From Sphingomonas sp. IC081 (GTDB lineage Bacteria > Pseudomonadota > Alphaproteobacteria > Sphingomonadales > Sphingomonadaceae), in the NCBI RefSeq assembly GCF_006874585.1, contig NZ_CP029762.1, forward strand, positions 186,001 to 250,000: a stretch of DNA of 64,000 nucleotides, given 5' to 3'. The notes beneath the pieces are model-generated. The model had not been told where the DNA came from, made no database searches, and saw only the letters and a list, made by a program, of their open reading frames with translations. This document shows, piece after piece, positions 8,875 through 18,209 of the stretch. The position numbers and the translations under genes are program-made. Numbering within the stretch: position 1 is the stretch's first letter; each line of letters starts with the position of its first letter.

Positions 8875-8890
8875 ATGTCAGCGCTGACAT
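8875..8890. promoter_or_regulatory. candidate LacI-family operator
   Basis: ATGTCAGCGCTGACAT is a perfect 16-bp palindrome with the central CpG-containing AGCGCT common in LacI/GalR operators. It lies in the 266-bp gap between the divergent LacI-type gene (start 8753) and the receptor gene (start 9020), about 130 bp upstream of the receptor. Binding is inferred from symmetry, core and position only. Confidence 0.65.
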
Positions 8891-9019
8891 GGGGGCGGTG
8901 CATGGCGCCATGTCGCGCACAAATCTTCCCCCTCAGCTTTGCCGACCGGACGAACCGGAGGTTTGAGCCTTCCCACGTGGAGGGCCGCGAATCCGAGATT
9001 TCGTCAGAGGGGCAAAGAC

Positions 9020-11773
9020 ATGAAGTCGACCTTGAGTTCGATTGTGGCATTGAGCGTAGGAAGTCTGGCGGCGGCGCCGGCCTTCGCGCAAGTACAGGTA
9101 GCCGATAGCGCGGCACTGGCGGCCGATGCGCCGGCGGAAGAGGCAATCGTCGTTACCGGCATCCGCGCCGGCCTTGATCGCTCGCTAGGCGTCAAGCGCA
9201 ATGCCGACAGCGTGGTCGATGCGATCAGCGCCGACGATGTAGGGCATTTCCCGGACGTCAACATTGCCGAATCCGTTCAGCGCATCAGCGGCGTGCAGAT
9301 CAACCGGGTACGCGGTGAGGGGCGCAGCGTGAACATTCGTGGCCTGCCCTCCAACTTCACGCAGACGACGCTGAACGGCCGCGTTCTGCCCAATGCCAGC
9401 GGCGATTCCGCTGGAAGCCGCACGTTCGACTTTTCCATCCTTCCGCCCGAATTCGTGCGGACCCTGTCGGTCTACAAATCGCCGACGGCCGATCTGGAGG
9501 AAGGCGGTCTGGCGGGCACTGTCGACGTTCGCACGCCGCGTCCGTTCGATATCGGCAAGCGGGTCTTTTCCGCCGCCGCGCAGGCCGAATATGAGACCAA
9601 TTCCGGCAAGGCATCGCCGCGCCTGTCTGCCTTCTATTCGGACACGTTCGCCGATGACCGGCTCGGCATCTCGCTGGGTGTCTCCTACAACCGCCGCCAG
9701 CCGCAGACCCAAAGCGCCAGCGCCAGCTATACGACGGCCAAGGAAGGCAGCGGCGTTGCGCCGGCCGATCTCAATGGCGATGGCGTGATCGACAAGAACC
9801 TGACTGTCCGTTTCCCCAACCAGATCAACTACTACCAGTATGACGAGGATAATCAGCGGCTTGCGGCAATCGGATCGCTGCAGTTCCGTGCGTCGGACGC
9901 GCTGACCTTTTCGCTCGACGGTTTCTACACCCGCCTCAAGGTGCAGGCGATAACCAACGAATTCCTTCAGATCTTCGCCAACGCCCGCAACGTCGTTAGC
10001 GCGACGACCGAGGTTATCGACGGGCTGCCAACGGTGACGCAGATGCGCGTGACCGACCTTGACATGCGCGGCGGCGGCCGGTTCGAGGATCGCGTCAGCA
10101 ACACGTACTCGCTGGTCGGCGGTGCACAGTACGATGCCGATGGCTGGACCGCCTCGCTCGACGGGTCCTATGCCTCCTCTAAGCAGCATCTGAACAACCT
10201 GAACATTGCCGATATCGCCACGGGCGAGGGCGAGTTCATCTCGAACCCCGGCGATACGCTGTGGTCGATGAACTATTACAATGGTTTCGATACGGCTCGG
10301 CTCGATCCGAACAGCTACCGGGTGGCCAGCATCAACGGATCGTTTGGCCGCCACAGCTCGGACCGGTTGTGGGACATCAAGGGCAATGTGCGGCGCGAGT
10401 TCGGCGATCAGGGGCTCACCGCCTTCCAGAGCGGCTTCCACTACAGCGACCGCAAGATTTATCAGGACAACAATTCGCTGACCATTCAGGCGGCCGGGGT
10501 TTCGAACCTCTATGCCGCGTTGACCGGTTCGCCGCTGGGCGCCGGCCCGATCGCCGGTTCCTACAGTGCCGCGCCCTTCATGCAGCTGATCACGGCGGGG
10601 AAGGGCAGCTATCTTGGCAGCTACGGCGGGGGCGCGAATTTCGCGACGAGTTGGCTGGCGTCCGACACCCGGTCGTTCATCTCCAACTTTTCCGATGATG
10701 AGCTGATCGCGGCCGGCACGTACACCAATGATGCCACCGGCATTACCGATGTTCAGGAACGCGTATTTGCAGGCTATGCGCGCGGCGATTTCGTGTTCGG
10801 CCAATTGTCCGGCAATGTCGGCTTCCGCGTAGTGCAGACGCGGCAGGCGACCGTTGGTGTCAGCCCGGATCTGACCGCCATCACTGTCGAGCCCGATGCT
10901 GGCAATGTCACCCGCGTGCCCGCCTCTGCTCCGATCACGGTGAAACGCGACTATTGGGATTTCCTCCCCGCGCTGAACCTCAAATGGCAGGCGACGGACG
11001 ATCTGCTGTTCCGTTTCTCGGCCTCGCGCACGATGACCCGGCCCAATCTCAGCCAGATCTCACCCACGACCACCGCCAGCGGAACGGCGCGGACGATTAC
11101 GCAGAACAATCCCGACCTCGACCCGTTCCGCGCAAACAATCTGGATGCCACGGTGGAATGGTATTTCGGCAAGGATTCGCTGATCGGCAGTTCGCTGTTC
11201 TACAAGGATCTGAAGTCGCTGATCCGCAATCAGACCACCGTCCAGGCGGTGCCGGTGACCTTCGTCTATTCGAACGGCACACGGGTGAGTTCCGATCTGG
11301 ATTTCACCGTGAGCAAGCTGGTCAATGGCTCCGGCGTCACGGTCAAGGGTTTCGAAGTCTATTACCAGCAGGCGTTCCGCTTCCTGCCCGCGCCGTTCGA
11401 CGGGCTGGGGGCCGTGCTGAACTACACCTATATCGACAACAGCGATCCGACCCAGCTGACTGGCGCGTCCAAGCACAATTACAACGCGACCGGTTACTAC
11501 GAGAAGGGCCCGATCGGCATCCGCCTGTCCTACTCCTGGCGCAGCGGCTTCCTTTCGAGCGCGGCGGTCGTGCCGGCGATGAGCCAGTATACACGCGCAT
11601 ACGGCACGCTCGACGGCAGCATAAATCTGCAGCTGAGCGATCGATTCTCGCTCGTGCTGGAAGCGGTTAACATTCTCGATACCGATGAGCGGGTCCGCTA
11701 CACCAACGGACTGCCGGCGTCCTATCTGGATGCAGGCAAGCGCATCTTCGGCGGCATCCGGTTCGCGATGTGA
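9020..11773 (+). CDS. TonB-dependent outer-membrane receptor
   Basis: A 917-residue receptor for active uptake of a large substrate. A signal peptide ends near AAPAFA-QVQ (about residue 23). After a TonB-box-like EAIVVTGIRAG segment comes the plug domain, with FPDVNIAESVQRISGVQI and VNIRGLPSNFTQTTLNGR, then a 22-strand-type barrel ending RIFGGIRFAM. This style matches the TonB-Xanth-Caul receptor group, which includes carbohydrate receptors. ATG 9020 follows AGAGGGGC and starts the signal peptide. The receptor heads the sulfatase operon and overlaps the next gene, so it probably imports a sulfated oligosaccharide or glycoside. The substrate is inferred from neighbours. Confidence 0.93.
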   Translation: MKSTLSSIVALSVGSLAAAPAFAQVQVADSAALAADAPAEEAIVVTGIRAGLDRSLGVKRNADSVVDAISADDVGHFPDVNIAESVQRISGVQINRVRGEGRSVNIRGLPSNFTQTTLNGRVLPNASGDSAGSRTFDFSILPPEFVRTLSVYKSPTADLEEGGLAGTVDVRTPRPFDIGKRVFSAAAQAEYETNSGKASPRLSAFYSDTFADDRLGISLGVSYNRRQPQTQSASASYTTAKEGSGVAPADLNGDGVIDKNLTVRFPNQINYYQYDEDNQRLAAIGSLQFRASDALTFSLDGFYTRLKVQAITNEFLQIFANARNVVSATTEVIDGLPTVTQMRVTDLDMRGGGRFEDRVSNTYSLVGGAQYDADGWTASLDGSYASSKQHLNNLNIADIATGEGEFISNPGDTLWSMNYYNGFDTARLDPNSYRVASINGSFGRHSSDRLWDIKGNVRREFGDQGLTAFQSGFHYSDRKIYQDNNSLTIQAAGVSNLYAALTGSPLGAGPIAGSYSAAPFMQLITAGKGSYLGSYGGGANFATSWLASDTRSFISNFSDDELIAAGTYTNDATGITDVQERVFAGYARGDFVFGQLSGNVGFRVVQTRQATVGVSPDLTAITVEPDAGNVTRVPASAPITVKRDYWDFLPALNLKWQATDDLLFRFSASRTMTRPNLSQISPTTTASGTARTITQNNPDLDPFRANNLDATVEWYFGKDSLIGSSLFYKDLKSLIRNQTTVQAVPVTFVYSNGTRVSSDLDFTVSKLVNGSGVTVKGFEVYYQQAFRFLPAPFDGLGAVLNYTYIDNSDPTQLTGASKHNYNATGYYEKGPIGIRLSYSWRSGFLSSAAVVPAMSQYTRAYGTLDGSINLQLSDRFSLVLEAVNILDTDERVRYTNGLPASYLDAGKRIFGGIRFAM

Positions 11774-13263
11774 GCCGGCGGATGAGCGGATCACGCAAGC
11801 TCGCGCGCCGTGCCTTCCTGCTGGAAGGCGCGGCTACCGGCGCCCTGTTAGTGGCCACATCGCGCGGTTCCGCGCTGCCCGTGCCGCGGCGCCGGCCGAA
11901 CATCGTTCTGGTGCTGCTCGATGATTTCGGGATCGGCGACGCGCAAATCTACAACCCTTGGTCGGCGATCCCGACGCCGAATATCGACCGACTGGCGGCG
12001 CAGGGCATGCGCTTTGCAGACATGCACGCCTCCTCCGCGGTCTGTACGCCAAGCCGCTACTCGATCCTCAACGGCCGCTATTGCTGGCGCTCGCGCCTCA
12101 AGTCCGGCGTGCTGGACGGCAGCGGCACCGACCTGATCGAGGAAGGCCGCCTTACGCTGCCGGGCCTGCTGCAAAAGGCAGGTTACCGCACCGCCGGGAT
12201 CGGCAAATGGCACCTCGGCCTGGGATCGGGCGAGGCTACCGATTACGGCAAACCGTTGCGCCCCGGGCCGATCGATCATGGCTTCGACAGCTATTTCGGC
12301 ATTCCCTCCTCGCTCGACTTTCCGCCCTATCTCTACTTTGAGAACGATCATGTGGTGGAGGCGCCGAGCGGCCACACCGAAGGCAGCAAAGAACCGCGCG
12401 GCGTGTTCTGGCGCGCAGGCGGTATCGCGCCGCACTTCCGCATGGAGGAGGTGGTGCCGACACTCACTGCCAGGGCCGTGGACTATGTGAAGGTAGCGAA
12501 GAGGGACAAGCCCTTCTTCCTCTACTTCCCCCTGCCGTCGCCGCATACGCCTTGGGTGCCGCTGCCCGAATACAAGGGCACCTCGAACGCCGGCGATTAC
12601 GGAGACTACGTCGTCGAAACCGATGCCATGATCGGCCGCTTGCTCGATGCGATCGATGCGCGTCCGGACGGAGACGATACGATCGTGATCGTCACCAGCG
12701 ACAATGGTGCCGACTGGAAGCCGGAGGATGCAGCCCGCTTCGCCCATCGCGCCAATGCCGACTGGCGCGGCGAGAAGGCCGACGCTTGGGAAGCGGGCCA
12801 CCGCATACCCTTCGTCATTCGCTGGCCCGGCCACATCGCGCCCGGCACGGTAAGCCGGGAGACGGGATCGCTGACCGACATCATGGCGACCGTCGCCGGC
12901 GCGCTCGACCTGTCGCTTCCTGACGATGCGGCCGAGGACAGCTTCAACCTGTTACCCGCGTTGCAACAGACCGGGCATGCGCCGATCCGGCCCAATATCG
13001 TCGACCATTCGCTGGAAGGGATGTTCACCATCCGCGAGGGCAACTGGAAGCTTGTGCTGGGCTTGGGATCGGGCGGTTTCAGCGCGCCCAAATCGGTTGC
13101 ACCCGCGGCTGGCGGACCGAAGGGGCAATTGTACGATCTGGATGCCGACCCGCGCGAAGAGCGCAATCTTTACGATGCCCATCCAGAGATCGTGGCCCGC
13201 CTCTCGGCCACGCTCACCGAACTTCAGCAATCGGGCCGCAGCCACCCACGCCGGGGCATCTGA
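11770..13263 (+). CDS. type I sulfatase with twin-arginine-like signal
   Basis: A formylglycine-dependent sulfatase of about 497 residues. The N-terminus (LARRAFLLEG followed by a hydrophobic stretch) looks like a Tat signal. Metal-binding aspartates are in RPNIVLVLLDDFG, and the catalytic motif CTPSR has its Cys at residue 92 (GTG 11770 numbering), which would be converted to formylglycine by a CxPxR-recognising enzyme. GIGKWHLG and TSDNGADWK supply further active-site residues. The gene overlaps the receptor stop (GTGA); ATG 11782 is an alternative start. It likely removes sulfate from the imported substrate in the periplasm. No formylglycine-generating enzyme is in the window. Confidence 0.92.
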   Translation: MSRRMSGSRKLARRAFLLEGAATGALLVATSRGSALPVPRRRPNIVLVLLDDFGIGDAQIYNPWSAIPTPNIDRLAAQGMRFADMHASSAVCTPSRYSILNGRYCWRSRLKSGVLDGSGTDLIEEGRLTLPGLLQKAGYRTAGIGKWHLGLGSGEATDYGKPLRPGPIDHGFDSYFGIPSSLDFPPYLYFENDHVVEAPSGHTEGSKEPRGVFWRAGGIAPHFRMEEVVPTLTARAVDYVKVAKRDKPFFLYFPLPSPHTPWVPLPEYKGTSNAGDYGDYVVETDAMIGRLLDAIDARPDGDDTIVIVTSDNGADWKPEDAARFAHRANADWRGEKADAWEAGHRIPFVIRWPGHIAPGTVSRETGSLTDIMATVAGALDLSLPDDAAEDSFNLLPALQQTGHAPIRPNIVDHSLEGMFTIREGNWKLVLGLGSGGFSAPKSVAPAAGGPKGQLYDLDADPREERNLYDAHPEIVARLSATLTELQQSGRSHPRRGI

Positions 13264-13311
13264 CACGCTGGGCGGTTCCGCCCGACCGCAAGCACTATAA
13301 GGAGACAGTAT

Positions 13312-15075
13312 ATGAAGGGATGGAAGATCGCACTTGGCGGCCTTGCGCTTGCCGGCTTGATGGGGGCCAGCGCGCTGACGCCGGTCGCCGCCAAGGCGCC
13401 AGCACGGGTACCCGCACCTGCACGGGCAGAGGGCAGGCCCAACATCGTTCTCATCGTTCTGGACGACACCGGCTTTTCCGATCTTGGCGCATTCGGCTCG
13501 GAAATCCGCACGCCCAATATCGACGCACTGGCGCAGGCCGGCCTGCGCTACAACCGGTTCGACAGCAAGGCGATCTGCTCCTCCAGCCGCGCGGCCTTGT
13601 TGACCGGGCGGAACAACCAGACGGTGGGCATGGAGGATCTTGCCTCCAACGCAGCGCAGCCCGATCCCGCGATCAATCCCTCGCAGCGCGGTGAATTGCC
13701 GCGCAATGCCGAAACCATTGCGCAGGCCTTGGAAAGCGCGGGCTATTCGACCTGGGCGGTCGGCAAATGGCATCTGGCGCCGAAGTACGATGAAGCGCCG
13801 GGCCATGACAAAGGCAGTTGGCCATTGCAGCGCGGCTTCCAGCATTTCTACGGCTTCCTGAGCGGCTGGACAGATCAGTACAAGCCTGATCTGGTGCAGG
13901 ATAACGCCCATATTCCAACGCCGAACGCCCCCGGCTATCTGCTCGCCCCCGACCTGATCGATCACGCCATCGCCGCGTTCGATACGGACAAGGCCTCGGG
14001 CAGCGGCAAGCCCAGTTTTGTCTATGTGGCGCTGGGCACTGCCCATGCACCGATCCAGGCGCCCAAGTCCTACATCGATGCCTATGGCGATACTTATGCC
14101 AAGGGTTGGGATGCCATCCGCGCAGAGCGCTTCGCCAGGCAGAAGAAACTGGGCATCATCCCGGCGGACACGGTGCTGCCGCCGATCAATCCGGGCGATC
14201 GCCCGTGGTCGTCGCTCAGCGATCAGGAAAAGACGGTTTTCGCACGCTTCATGGCGACTTACGCGGGGTTCATCACCCATGCGGACGACCAGATCGGCAG
14301 GCTGGTTGCACATCTCAAGCAGACCGGCCAATATGACAATACGCTGTTCGTCGTCCTCTCCGACAATGGTGCCGCACCTGAAGCCGGGCAGAACGGCGGG
14401 TTCTGGAGACCTTACGATCCCAGCACGTCAGTCGCGGAGATGGCTCAAAATCTCGACAAACTCGGCGGTCCCGACACCCAGTCCCTCTACCAGCGGCCCT
14501 GGGCTATGGCGGGGGTCACGCCATTCCGCCGCTACAAGTTGTGGCCCTATGCAGGCGGGATCCGCACGCCCCTCATCGTCTCGTGGGCGAAGGGCATCAA
14601 GGCGCAAGGAGTGGTGCGAGGGCAGCATATCGATGCCGTCGATGTTGGCCCGACCCTGCTCGACGTTGCAGGGACGGAATTTCATCCCTCGGTGAACGGC
14701 GTGGAGCAATTGCCCGTGGCAGGCCATTCCTTCCGGGCGTCCTTCACTTCGGCAAAAGCGGGCGGCCGGGACGTGCAATTCTTCGAATTACGGGGCAATC
14801 GCGCGATTACCGCCGCCGATTGGAAAGCGATCGCGATGCATAGCTATGGCACCAGCTTCGATGAGGATCGTTGGGCTCTTTTCAACGTGGCGAAGGACTT
14901 TTCAGAAAGCCAGGACCTGTCCGCGAAATATCCCGAAAAGCTGAAGGAACTGCAGGCGCTCTGGTGGAACGAGGCGCGCAAATACAGCAATCCACCCTTG
15001 GCCGAACCTGCACCGCAACTGCGTCGCTTCCGCCAGTTTGACGACGACTTGCCGGCCCAGCCGCAGCAGCCATGA
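13312..15075 (+). CDS. sulfatase with atypical CSSSR motif
   Basis: A 587-residue member of the alkaline-phosphatase/sulfatase superfamily with a Sec-type signal peptide (about residues 1-28). GRPNIVLIVLDDTGFSDLG carries metal ligands, the putative formylglycine motif is C89-S-S-S-R93 in AICSSSRAALLTGRN, and VGKWHLAP and LSDNGAAPE follow. The third motif position is Ser instead of the usual Pro or Ala, which may affect maturation. A strong AAGGAG lies before the ATG, 48 bp after the previous sulfatase stop. The ordering suggests it acts on the same substrate at a different sulfate position. Function as a sulfatase is likely, but activation is uncertain. Confidence 0.88.
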   Translation: MKGWKIALGGLALAGLMGASALTPVAAKAPARVPAPARAEGRPNIVLIVLDDTGFSDLGAFGSEIRTPNIDALAQAGLRYNRFDSKAICSSSRAALLTGRNNQTVGMEDLASNAAQPDPAINPSQRGELPRNAETIAQALESAGYSTWAVGKWHLAPKYDEAPGHDKGSWPLQRGFQHFYGFLSGWTDQYKPDLVQDNAHIPTPNAPGYLLAPDLIDHAIAAFDTDKASGSGKPSFVYVALGTAHAPIQAPKSYIDAYGDTYAKGWDAIRAERFARQKKLGIIPADTVLPPINPGDRPWSSLSDQEKTVFARFMATYAGFITHADDQIGRLVAHLKQTGQYDNTLFVVLSDNGAAPEAGQNGGFWRPYDPSTSVAEMAQNLDKLGGPDTQSLYQRPWAMAGVTPFRRYKLWPYAGGIRTPLIVSWAKGIKAQGVVRGQHIDAVDVGPTLLDVAGTEFHPSVNGVEQLPVAGHSFRASFTSAKAGGRDVQFFELRGNRAITAADWKAIAMHSYGTSFDEDRWALFNVAKDFSESQDLSAKYPEKLKELQALWWNEARKYSNPPLAEPAPQLRRFRQFDDDLPAQPQQP

Positions 15076-15085
15076 TCCGCACGGT

Positions 15086-15119
15086 CAGACAGCTGGCATC
15101 AGCGGGTGCCGGCTGTCTG
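15086..15119 (+). terminator. hairpin terminator after the sulfatase pair
   Basis: Eleven bases after the sulfatase stop, CAGACAGCTGGCA (15086-15098) pairs with TGCCGGCTGTCTG (15107-15119) around an 8-base loop, with one mismatch. The T-tract that follows is weak (CATATTT). The facing GH1 gene ends at 15345, so a terminator here would be expected. Confidence 0.5.
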
Positions 15120-15344
15120 CATATTTGGCGCTGGACTCTTTGCGAGAAAATCGCCGCGCGTGGCTGAACCAATGGCAAGTTTCAGTACATCACTCTTGCG
15201 TCAGCAGCGGCCGCTATGGGGGCGATTGCCGTCCTGCCAAGGTGATCGAATACGCCTGTCTGCTTGGGGCAGATACGGTCGGAAAGGCGAGAACGAGTTT
15301 CGCGCCTTTCCGTGTGGATGTGATCGAGTCCGGCTGCGGCCACC

Positions 15345-16691
15345 TCAAGCCGCTGATATTGAATTCGACTGAGCGATCGCCTTCAAAACCAGAGCGCTCG
15401 GCTTGGGAGACCGCTTGAACGTAACCGGATCGACGCTGGCAAGCCCGAAGGCGCCGTGGCCGATGCCAGCGCCCCACTCGTAATTGTCCATCAGCGTCCA
15501 ATGGATATAGCCCTGTACCGGAACGCCTTCGGCGATCGCCTTGTGGAGCTCTCCCAGCCCATCGCGAATGAGGTTGACGCGGATCGTATCGTCGTCGGTT
15601 CCGACACCGTGCTCGGTTATCAAGACCGGCTTGCCGGTTGCTTGATGGGCGTATCGGGCGGCACCGGCCAAGGACGGAGCATAAACTTCGGCGCCGCGGA
15701 AATTGCGCGGCGTCCCATCCGGGGCGGGAAGGCGCCCATCCTTGCCCCACAGGATCCGTTCGTAATTCTGGATCGCGACGAAATCGTCGTCGCGCGCCAC
15801 GGCCAGCCAGTCTCCATAAAGTTCGGCCCGCATCCGGTCTCGGATCGAATTCGGGCCGACGGGCTGGTCGTCGGCGATCGACAGTGTGAAGCCGACGGGA
15901 AGATCGGGGCGCACTGCCTTGATCGCGGCGCGCGCACTTTTGTGGCCCTTGATCATCGCGGCGGTCAGGGCGGGGACGTCCTCCGGCAAGACGGTATTGG
16001 CCACGAGATAGCGCGGTACGCCCGCAGCCTTTGCGGCTGCCGCCAGATTGGCGCGCAAGCCTGCCATGAACTGCGGGGGCAGAACGAAGGGTAGCAGGCG
16101 GGGCAGGTTCGGCTCGTTCAAGGTCGTCGCGACGGCGATGCCGCCTGCCAGATGCTTGGCCGCCCGTTCGCAGAAACGGGTGAACAGGTCGCTTGCATCG
16201 GGATGCAGCCATCCGCCCTGAGCGGCGAACCAGCGCGGCGTCGTATAATGATTGAAGGAAACCACCGGTGAAATACCGCGTTCCCGGCAGCCATCGATGA
16301 TGGCCTTGTAATGGTCCAGCATGGCACGCGAGAACATTCCCGGTTCCGGCTCGATGCGTGGCCACTCAAGGCTGAAGCGAAAGGCGTTGAGCCCCATGCT
16401 TTTCACAAGGTCAAGGTCGTCTCGCCAAAGCTCGAAGCTGTTGACAGCATCCCCCGACGGCGCGCCGGTGATGGTGGGCTTCACATTCTCGAGAAGCCAT
16501 TGGTCGGAATTCGTGTTGTTGCCCTCGTTCTGGTGGCCGGCGGTAGCCGCGCCCCACAGGAAGCCGGAAGGGAAACTGGCCGATCCTGGCAAGGCTCGCT
16601 TCTGCGCGGGAGCGGCGACCGCCTTTCCGACAAGCGTGGGCGCTGCGGCGAACGCGGCAGCACCGGCGATGAGTGAACGTCGGTCGATCAT
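15345..16691 (-). CDS. GH1 family glycosidase (beta-glucosidase type), exported
   Basis: A 448-residue glycoside hydrolase. IDRRSLIAGAAAFAAAP at the N-terminus is a twin-arginine-like signal. The GH1 acid/base is E193 in TTLNEPN, the nucleophile is E360 in LITEHG, and GFLWGAATAGHQNEG near 43-57 and HWTLMDNYEWGAG near the C-terminus line the active site. The usual substrate is a beta-glucoside or related beta-glycoside. The start at 16691 is chosen because it follows AAGGAC and gives the Tat motif; a longer frame upstream is unlikely. It faces the sulfatases and would complete breakdown of a desulfated glycoside. Confidence 0.92.
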   Translation of the reverse strand: MIDRRSLIAGAAAFAAAPTLVGKAVAAPAQKRALPGSASFPSGFLWGAATAGHQNEGNNTNSDQWLLENVKPTITGAPSGDAVNSFELWRDDLDLVKSMGLNAFRFSLEWPRIEPEPGMFSRAMLDHYKAIIDGCRERGISPVVSFNHYTTPRWFAAQGGWLHPDASDLFTRFCERAAKHLAGGIAVATTLNEPNLPRLLPFVLPPQFMAGLRANLAAAAKAAGVPRYLVANTVLPEDVPALTAAMIKGHKSARAAIKAVRPDLPVGFTLSIADDQPVGPNSIRDRMRAELYGDWLAVARDDDFVAIQNYERILWGKDGRLPAPDGTPRNFRGAEVYAPSLAGAARYAHQATGKPVLITEHGVGTDDDTIRVNLIRDGLGELHKAIAEGVPVQGYIHWTLMDNYEWGAGIGHGAFGLASVDPVTFKRSPKPSALVLKAIAQSNSISAA

Positions 16692-16761
16692 AGAGAGTCC
16701 TTGTTGAAGAGGCGGGCAGGCACGCCCAGTCATGAAATCGGACAGGCGGTTGTTCAGGAGC

Positions 16762-17775
16762 TTATGCAGCCGAATGAAGCCTGAAACGCGCCGCCATGTC
16801 CCTGAATGTCAGCCCCGCATCGAGGTAAGTGTAAACCCGCATTGGACGTCCACCCGAACGTTCTTCATAGCTTCCGTTGTCGAGCAGCCTTGGCGTTGGC
16901 AGCAACCTGTACCGGCTTGAAGTGGCGTCTGGCTGCATTGGCGGAACCAGCGCGGTCAATGTTACCAACGGACTGTCGCCAAGAACGTAGGCGTCGGTCA
17001 TGGCCACTGGCGGCACGCCGGGTATCTTGGCAAACATCTCTGGTATCGCATCGACCCTGGCCTTCAGATAGGCCCCCAGACGGCTCTGCGCGCCGAGTTC
17101 TTCAAGCTCGGCCGTGCTGAACAGCATCTGGCTGTAAGCATCCGAGGGCACTTGCCAGATCTCGATATCGGACTCGTTGAACAGCACTTGCGCGGCTATC
17201 GGATCGATCGAGAAGTTGAATTCCGGTTCGCTGGGTTTGGCCCCCGGATTTCCAAAACCCGCATGCGTGTTGCCGCCGATCCAGATCAACTTCACGCGGC
17301 GACCGATACGCGGTTCAGACAGCCAAGCCAGCGCGAGATCGGTCAGCCCTGCGCCGGCCGCGTAAATCAGCGGCTCCTTAGCGTCATCCCGCATCGCCTC
17401 GCGGACGATGGCTTCCGACGCTGCGCTGGGTTTCCAGGTCGTGCGTGACGGGATCGGCGTCTCGGATCCAGCCATGACGTTAAACTTGTCGGCAAGGCTC
17501 ATGATTTGGAGAACTTCGTCCACCCGCGCAGTCGCATCCCGGGCGTCGTGCCCACTGCCGAACCTGGCGGGAAGATGCGATCCCACGATGAGAGGAATCT
17601 TGACCGATGAACACAGCACATGGTGGGCAAGTTGAAACAACCCATCCGGATCGCCGGCGAAGTCGTTGTCGAGGATTACCCGCGCCAAGGCAGGTTGCTT
17701 GCCGAATGCACTTGCGGGCATGGCGAGAGCGCTAGCGAGCACCATCGTCGACCCGACAAAGCTTCGGCGACCCAT
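16762..17775 (-). CDS. exported nucleoside-hydrolase-like protein
   Basis: A 337-residue protein with a twin-arginine-like signal (MGRRSFVGSTMVLASALAMP). ILDNDFAGDPDGLFQLAHH near residues 34-52 corresponds to the Asp-rich Ca-binding motif of nucleoside hydrolases, but the second of the adjacent aspartates in the canonical DxDxxxDD is replaced (DNDFAGDPD). KLIWIGGNTHAG and NFSIDPIAAQVLF match later active-site regions of the family. It is upstream of the GH1 gene on the same strand with a 70-bp gap, so the two are probably co-transcribed. It may cleave an N- or O-glycosidic ribose-like bond or another glycoside. A strict nucleosidase role is not supported by context. Confidence 0.78.
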   Translation of the reverse strand: MGRRSFVGSTMVLASALAMPASAFGKQPALARVILDNDFAGDPDGLFQLAHHVLCSSVKIPLIVGSHLPARFGSGHDARDATARVDEVLQIMSLADKFNVMAGSETPIPSRTTWKPSAASEAIVREAMRDDAKEPLIYAAGAGLTDLALAWLSEPRIGRRVKLIWIGGNTHAGFGNPGAKPSEPEFNFSIDPIAAQVLFNESDIEIWQVPSDAYSQMLFSTAELEELGAQSRLGAYLKARVDAIPEMFAKIPGVPPVAMTDAYVLGDSPLVTLTALVPPMQPDATSSRYRLLPTPRLLDNGSYEERSGGRPMRVYTYLDAGLTFRDMAARFRLHSAA

Positions 17776-18209
17776 TTTATGGGGCAATCCACCTCTCCTG
17801 TTTGTTTTCTCGCGTTTTGTCACCCATTCAAAACATCATGTAAAATAGGTATTTTTTGCATAAGCATAGGCTCTGCCTATGCCTGACGTACGAAACTGGG
17901 AACACTCGACTCCGGACCTGTAGCCAAATCGAATGGCCGGTTTTTGGATTGGCTGACAACGCCCTCAACGTCTGCGAAGGGGGCGAACGCGGCCGGAATG
18001 ATTGTCGGAATTGCGCGAAGCTTCCGCCATTAGCGTAATGAAACCGTCTGCGTGCGATGCATCGAGGCCTCCGCAGAACTCTGGTCGCCAATGCGTAGCT
18101 GTGCTGTTATCGCTTCATCCCCGCATCCTGAGCCAGGCTCTGCGGCCTTGCGTGTTACGTTCACTCGCGAGGATGGGTTACTTCGGACGTAGATTGGGGT
18201 GCTTGAAAG
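17776..18209. other. intergenic region with divergent promoters
   Basis: About 430 bases separate the nucleoside-hydrolase-like gene (minus) from the cold-shock gene (plus). It has an AT-rich stretch near 17820-17860, unusual for this DNA, where a promoter for the minus-strand genes is likely. No coding frame is convincing. Confidence 0.4.
17864..17882. promoter_or_regulatory. 7-bp inverted repeat upstream of the nucleoside-hydrolase-like gene
   Basis: GCATAGG (17864-17870) and CCTATGC (17876-17882) form perfect arms around five bases, about 90 bp upstream of the start at 17775. It could be a regulator site or a small hairpin in the 5' leader. It does not share the AGCGCT core of the candidate LacI operator. 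Confidence 0.3.
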
